64,000 bases of DNA, taken from NCBI GenBank assembly GCA_033297205.1, contig MU859126.1:100572-164571 (forward strand), in the 5' to 3' direction. This document shows, piece by piece, positions 59,507 through 64,000 of this stretch. Origin of the DNA: Pseudoneurospora amorphoporcata (Eukaryota; Ascomycota; Sordariomycetes; Sordariales; Sordariaceae). The stretch's first letter is position 1, and every line of letters begins with the position of its first letter. The translations under genes and the position numbers were made by a program. The notes beneath the pieces are model-generated. The model saw nothing but the letters and a program-made list of their open reading frames with translations. It searched no databases and was not told where the DNA came from.

Positions 59507-60555
59507 ACAATTGGGTTGGCGGGTTGCAGCGTTGTCGCTTTGCCGCGGTGTTTTTCGTCTCTCTAGCGTGGCGTTTATTTAGATACCCCGTTCATGTTTC
59601 ATTCTCATCATGCCTCTAGTAAGAGGTAGTCCAATCAAATCAATCCTCAAGAGATTGCTGAGTTGCAGCAGACAGTCTTCGAATCATTTCTCCTTTGCTC
59701 TTGGTGCTTTATTATACATGTTGTCCGTGAACTTACTCCCGCGTCGGCCTGTTTCACGTTTTATGGGTTTGGTGCTTGTCTGGTGCGGCATCGTGACGGG
59801 CTAGGTACGAGGGTCAGGATTGTACACAGGCATCGAAGGTCGTTCACAGAGATGGTTAAAGAGATATCAGAGGCAGTAATGGCTGGATCTCCTTGGCTCC
59901 GGTCATGATTACCTGAGGAAGGCTTGCTGATTGCAGCGCAGTGGTGGCAACGATGGCGATGGAGGAAGTGAGAGCAGCAGCATAAGAGTAGCGGAGAGAC
60001 TCACGAAATGTTCCATGGTGAGCCTAGCATGTGTTGATAGTCACCGAGTACAATGAAGACAGGTTCTTTTCTGTCTTTCGTGGTCCTAGCAATGGAAAAG
60101 GCCTTTCTCCCAGCCATCGACGGCCGTAACGGAGCTCCGTGTGTATGTGTAGCTCACTTCTTGGGTCGGGTCCGACGACCAAGGTACTCAAGCACACGCC
60201 AATCCAGGCAACCGTCGTACCCCCGCCGATCTTTGGTTGTCCTCTGATTCACAATTGGAGTTGTCTCAGAGTCGAGGCCAAAGCCAGCTCGCACAACCCA
60301 TCAATTGGCTCCTTAGTGCGGACGCCCTGTCCTCTTGTCTCTCTCATTGCGCCTAGCGAGCCTTTTCTCAGGATAACTTATGTCATACCAAGCCAACATA
60401 AGCTGTGATCAGGTTACCAGCCAATCACTCGTCTGATTTACAGCTGACGCCGATCTCATACTTAAACAGACTTCCCCGCCTCCTACGAGCCACGGATTCT
60501 GTCCCATGCATCTCGACCCCTCAACTATACCACAACAAAAACAACAACAGCAACA
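59507..60555. other. Intergenic
   Basis: Promoter and 5' UTR of the ANL enzyme, ending in a CAACAACAGCAACAATG context. No other gene seen. Confidence 0.45.
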
Positions 60556-62567
60556 ATGACCCAAACTCTGCCTCTCTCCGAGCTCGATGGTGGTCCGCCG
60601 CCTCCCCATGGTGACTCCGTATGGTCCATCTTCCAGCACGGCATTGACTTCGATCCCGAAAGAGCCGCCCTTGTCTCCCTTTATCAGCCCGCCAACCACC
60701 TCGAAGCCTTCGTGGGCGAGCCGTCGTCACGCCCTGTCAAATCCACAGTCGACCCCAAGCACCAAGACTCGATGCTGATCTGGTCCTACAACCAGATGGC
60801 GCGCGGAACCGCTCGTCTCGGAGCCATCCTTGACAGATATGACGTCGCCGCCGGTTCGACGATCCTCACATTCATTCCACACGGCGCCGAATGGTCGCTC
60901 GTCATGTGGGCTGCGGCGTTGAAGTGCCATACCCTCGTTTGTCGAACTGTCCAGTTACTTCACTCCGACTCGCCCGAGGACGAGGAGTTAAAGGCGTACT
61001 ACTTCCGTCGCCTGAAGCCCGCAGTCGTGATCGTGGAAGACGAGGCGTCCGCCGCAATTGTCAATAAACTTCGGCAGGAAGCGCAAGCAACGACAGGCGA
61101 TCAAGCCTCTGGCTGTGGTTCTCATGGCGACAGCTTCTTCCTATGTATCTGCCTCTCGCCTCTGACCACCGCACGTGGTAACTGGATCTCCTTCGCCACA
61201 GACATTGCCTCCCCCCAGCCGCCTTTCTCCGACCAAGAAAGCAGCGTCTCGGCTCAACAGGTCCGCGATCGGCCCGATCGCATCTCCAATATCTTCTTCA
61301 CCAGCGGCACCTCAGCCTCGCAGCCTAAAGGCGTGCCGAGAACGACTAGAAACGTGTGCGCGGCTATTGCTTCGCATACCGCTTGGTCTTTTTCTTCCAC
61401 TCCCAAGACAAGCCCAGAGACCATAGGCCTCATCTTCGCCGCCAACATGATGGCTCTCTCCATGGTCTCCCCCCTAATCCAGTGGCACGTCGGCGGCACC
61501 GTCGCCATCTCCTCGCGGACCTTTTCCGTGGCTGCGAACCTGGAAGCCATCGAAAAGTGCGGCGTGACTAATCTGGAGTTGATGCGCAGCCAGCTGGTAC
61601 TACTAGTTAAACACAGGGATTTTGCTCCTGAAAGGATCCGGTCGGTTAAGGGTGTGTGCGTTAGTGGCGAGATCATCACGGTTGGGTATCTGGAACGGTT
61701 AAGGCAGATTCTTGGGGTTGGAAAGGAAGTGTTACTTGTGGCGGGGTTTGGGATGACGGAGGGTGTGGGTGCGTTAGGATATCCTCCTCATACCTTCCTG
61801 AAGGATGGAGGGCAGGGAGGGCTGAAGCCGTTGGGGGATGTGATGCCTGTGGGAACGGTGACACCGGGGTCGAGGGTTAAGGTGGTTGATGTCAACAAGG
61901 AGCACTTGCAGGCTGGTGATAAGGAATGGGAGGTGGTGTCTAGGGGAAAGCAGGGCGAGCTGCACATCTCGAGCGAGGCGTATATCGACGGGTATCTCGA
62001 TGGTTTTGCGTCGCAGATGTTTTACCGCGATAGGGAGGGCACCAAGTGGTTCCGCACAGGCGACTTGGCGGTGATTGATGAGAAGGGAATGGTGTTTGTG
62101 GTCGGCAGGATGAGGGATGTCGTGAAGAGCTCTGTCGGGTTCTTCAATCCTACGGCTATTGAGGCGTTTCTGGCCAGGTACTTGTCGGTTGAGGTAAGTT
62201 CGCTGTCTCTGTTTGGCTTCAAACACTCTTCGAGTGAATCAGGCTACTGACTCGCAAACTATTGCTAACCCGCCTTCGAAATTCGCAGGCCTACGTGATC
62301 GGTATCCCGTCCCCTATGCACGGCGAGATGCCCTACGTCATTCTCGACCGTTTACCTGAGAATGTGGCGGCGACAGACGTCAACGAGATGTTTCTTCAGA
62401 TGGTGGGATCGGGATTCTCGCTCGGGGAGGTCATCACACTGGAAGAGCTGGGGATGGAGACATGGCCACTTACTATCACTGGGAAGGTGCAAAGACATCA
62501 GTTGCAGAAGACTGCTGCGGCATATCTAAGGACGAAGGATACCAGCGGGTATGCTTTGGACGGTTAG
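60556..62567 (+). CDS. ANL-family adenylating enzyme (acyl-CoA synthetase-like)
   Basis: Exons 60556-62193 and 62289-62567 give 638 aa. The AMP-forming core motifs are present: the phosphate loop FFTSGTSASQPKG near 248, GFGMTEG near 400, WFRTGD near 498, the hinge GRMRDVVKSSVGFFNP near 518, and the C-terminal catalytic Lys in LTITGKVQR near 611. Such enzymes activate a carboxylate with ATP and pass it to CoA or another thiol. There is no carrier domain, no peroxisomal SKL end and no signal peptide, so it is a stand-alone cytosolic enzyme. The substrate cannot be told from sequence. The ATG lies in a CAACAACAGCAACAATGACC context. Confidence 0.88.
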
Positions 62568-63051
62568 TGTCGCTGGAAGCCATGTTGGTGCGAGCTAGCT
62601 AGTTTGTTCGCGTCGATGCCGTGAGGACAAGAGTTACCGATGCTGTGTTCACCGGTGTGGCAATCACAAATCATTTTCATTTTATCCCCCCTTGAGCGTT
62701 AAGGTAGTATTTTTAATAGATCAAAGAGTGATTGAGACAAGTCAACCTAATACACGAGTGCTTAGTTCCCAGTCCACCTCGAACCAGCATGCATGCACCC
62801 TTTGGACACTACCGCTGAGGAACATACTGTCCATCCATAAGAAAAGAAACGGATTGAAAAATCGACGCTCTCTACGCTGCTTCCTTGATTGATTGTCAAA
62901 CTTCTATCGAAATTCAAGACAAAGGCACCGAAAACGTTGAGTGGTTTTGCACAAAGTTAGGTGTCGTATCAGATCGTGAGACATCCAGGATGGATGCAAG
63001 TCTGTGTGATTGCTGATACGATGTGTACAACCAGACGTTCAACAACATCAA
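62568..63051. other. Intergenic
   Basis: 3' flank of the ANL gene and upstream region of the tRNA-Leu gene. Nothing else is seen. Confidence 0.5.
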
Positions 63052-63157
63052 GGCAAGATGGCCGAGCGGTCTAAGGCGCCACGTTAAGGTAAACCCTTAA
63101 TCTCCTCTCAGAGTTCCGTGGTCCGAAAGGGCGTGGGTTCGAATCCCACTCTTGTCA
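63052..63157 (+). tRNA. tRNA-Leu (AAG), intron-containing
   Basis: The acceptor GGCAAGA pairs with TCTTGTC. The D-arm region GATGGCCGAGCGG is an A box and GGTTCGAATCC a B box. The anticodon stem CCACG/CGTGG closes a TTAAGGC loop with anticodon AAG (63086-63088), reading CUU/CUC. A 26-nt intron (63090-63115) follows position 37 and contains CCTTAA, which can pair with the anticodon as in other tRNA introns. The class II variable arm TCCGAAAGGGCG and a fully paired T stem GTGGG/CCCAC confirm Leu. Confidence 0.95.
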
Positions 63158-63166
63158 AGAAATTTC

Positions 63167-63171
63167 TTTTT
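63167..63171 (+). terminator. Pol III terminator
   Basis: A T5 run ten nt past the tRNA end, followed by another T5 at 63176. Confidence 0.8.
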
Positions 63172-63309
63172 GCGGTTTTTGCCTTCGCATCCTGAGGTTG
63201 ACTGACATATTTGGCTTCTGTTCGTTATCTCCCTTGGTTCTCTTTACACAGTATCTACTCGTCAGGCCTACAAAATCGGCGGCTGACTAGCGGGAAACCC
63301 CCTAGTTAG

Positions 63310-63343
63310 GGACATTAATTCGTACCCGGACATTAATTCGTAC
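63310..63343. repeat. Two 16-bp direct repeats
   Basis: GGACATTAATTCGTAC occurs at 63310-63325 and again at 63328-63343, separated by two bases. The copies are flanked by an 8-bp inverted repeat, an arrangement seen at ends of DNA transposons. Confidence 0.85.
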
Positions 63344-63557
63344 TGAGCAAGGTACTTCCCTAACCCGCATTTTAACTAGCAAATAAAAGTCCTACACCCG
63401 GAGCCAATAATATTTTATAATAATATATCGATATTTCTTAGTCGCATACGAAATTGCTGACACGACCAGCATATGCACCAACACGTAAAATTATCGTTAT
63501 TTGCACGTACATAAATCTGATGCCATGGAGTATTTGCACAGCACTTATACCCCCTTA

Positions 63558-63998
63558 CTATTGCAGCGGTTCAACCTCCTCACAATCAGAATCCCCATAA
63601 CCCTCTACATTCCCCCCCTCATCGTCACCTTTTTTATCATTATCATCTTCATTATACTCCTCATACTCCTCATCCTCGTTGTTCATCTCAGTGTACCGCC
63701 TGTCGCTGAGATGCTACCAATCTGGATCATCTCGAGGATTAACTGGCTCGTCATCATCAACAACCTCTGTCTCTGGCGGCTGATCCTTAGCAACTAGTAT
63801 TATCCCAGCATCTTTGCTAGTTAGCCAAGCAGTGATAGCATCGTCTGCAACCTTCTTTCGTGCCTCATTAAACACTCATGGAGTGCGTGGCTTGGGGGGA
63901 TCACTAGGAGGTTGCCAGTAGAGAGGTAACGTCACATCTTTCGCTGTGCGTTTACCCCCCAGCTTCGCTACCTCCTCATCTATAGCCTTCTGGCGTTC
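63558..63998 (-). pseudogene. RIP-damaged mobile-element-like ORF, C-terminal part
   Basis: Minus-strand frame from 63998 to a TAG at 63558 stays open over 146 codons except for two internal stops, and runs off the right edge. It encodes a Lys/Asp-rich segment with LPLYWQPPSDPPKP and a conserved-looking VFNEARKKVADDAITAWL, then an acidic Glu/Asp-rich end. The stops are TGA after ACTCCA and TAG after GATTGG. Both are explained by single C-to-T changes (CGA or CAG originals), as RIP makes. The AT-rich flank and direct repeats fit a decayed transposon. No catalytic DDE or reverse-transcriptase motif is within the window, so the element class is not settled. Confidence 0.6.
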
Positions 63999-64000
63999 AG

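Larger units (their letters stand above)
63158..63557. other. AT-rich spacer beside mobile-element remnant
   Basis: Contains the direct repeats at 63310-63343, an inverted repeat GTTAGGGA/TCCCTAAC (63305-63312 and 63357-63364) and very AT-rich sequence at about 63.37-63.45 kb. Probably the outer end of the element described next. Confidence 0.5.

Noticed and set aside
63501..63797. 98-codon plus-strand hydrophobic frame
   Set aside because: Antisense to the acidic end of the mobile-element remnant, which explains the Ile/Leu-rich translation.
1..64000. CRISPR array, operon or prokaryotic-type system
   Set aside because: No spaced direct repeats of that kind; spliceosomal introns throughout show a eukaryotic genome.
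1..64000. Dispersed 5S rRNA gene
   Set aside because: I looked for the conserved internal control sequence by eye and did not find it. A covariance-model search would be decisive.

Overview
The window is nuclear DNA of a filamentous ascomycete. Introns are short (mostly about 50-70 nt) with GTAAGT/GTGAGT-type donors and CTAAC-type branch sequences, coding regions are GC-biased, low-complexity Q/H/S/P tails are common, and the protein set (Pol epsilon, CCT-eta, uS2m, SPT10-like) is of Sordariales type. A mobile-element remnant at the right end carries C-to-T stop codons of the kind made by repeat-induced point mutation. Neurospora or a close relative is the best guess; no species marker was tested.

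Left third (1-21 kb): a secreted tyrosinase-like oxidase (-); a 671-aa protein with an ADP-ribosyltransferase-like R/STS/ExE signature (-); a five-exon protein with a HeLo-like N-terminus and ankyrin-like repeats (+); an acidic protein with Cys pairs (-); a GH18 chitinase (+); a divergent pair of ribosomal genes, ubiquitin-S27a (-) and S26 (+), sharing one promoter with a telobox; a disordered nuclear-type protein (+); and COX20 (-).

Middle (21-46.7 kb): DNA polymerase epsilon catalytic subunit (+, 2288 aa), divergent from COX20 with four CGCGT elements in the promoter between them; a DHA2-type MFS transporter with a very long cytoplasmic tail (+); a single-pass membrane protein (-); a CBS-PB1 tail-anchored protein (+); and mitochondrial ribosomal protein uS2m (+).

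Right third (46.7-64 kb): an SPT10-like GNAT acetyltransferase with an integrase-type H2C2 finger (+); CCT-eta (-); a small membrane protein (-) whose N-terminus copies the histone H3 tail but has Met at the place of Lys9; a heptad-repeat coiled-coil protein (+); an ANL-family adenylating enzyme (+); an intron-containing tRNA-Leu(AAG); and a decayed mobile element running off the right edge.

Most genes are unrelated housekeeping neighbours. I see no biosynthetic cluster and no multi-gene defence system. The most unusual object is the H3-tail mimic at 56612-57241. It may bear on the same biology (H3 modification and RIP or heterochromatin) that the RIP-marked remnant reflects, but that link is inference. 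Exon boundaries were placed by hand from splice motifs and reading frame.
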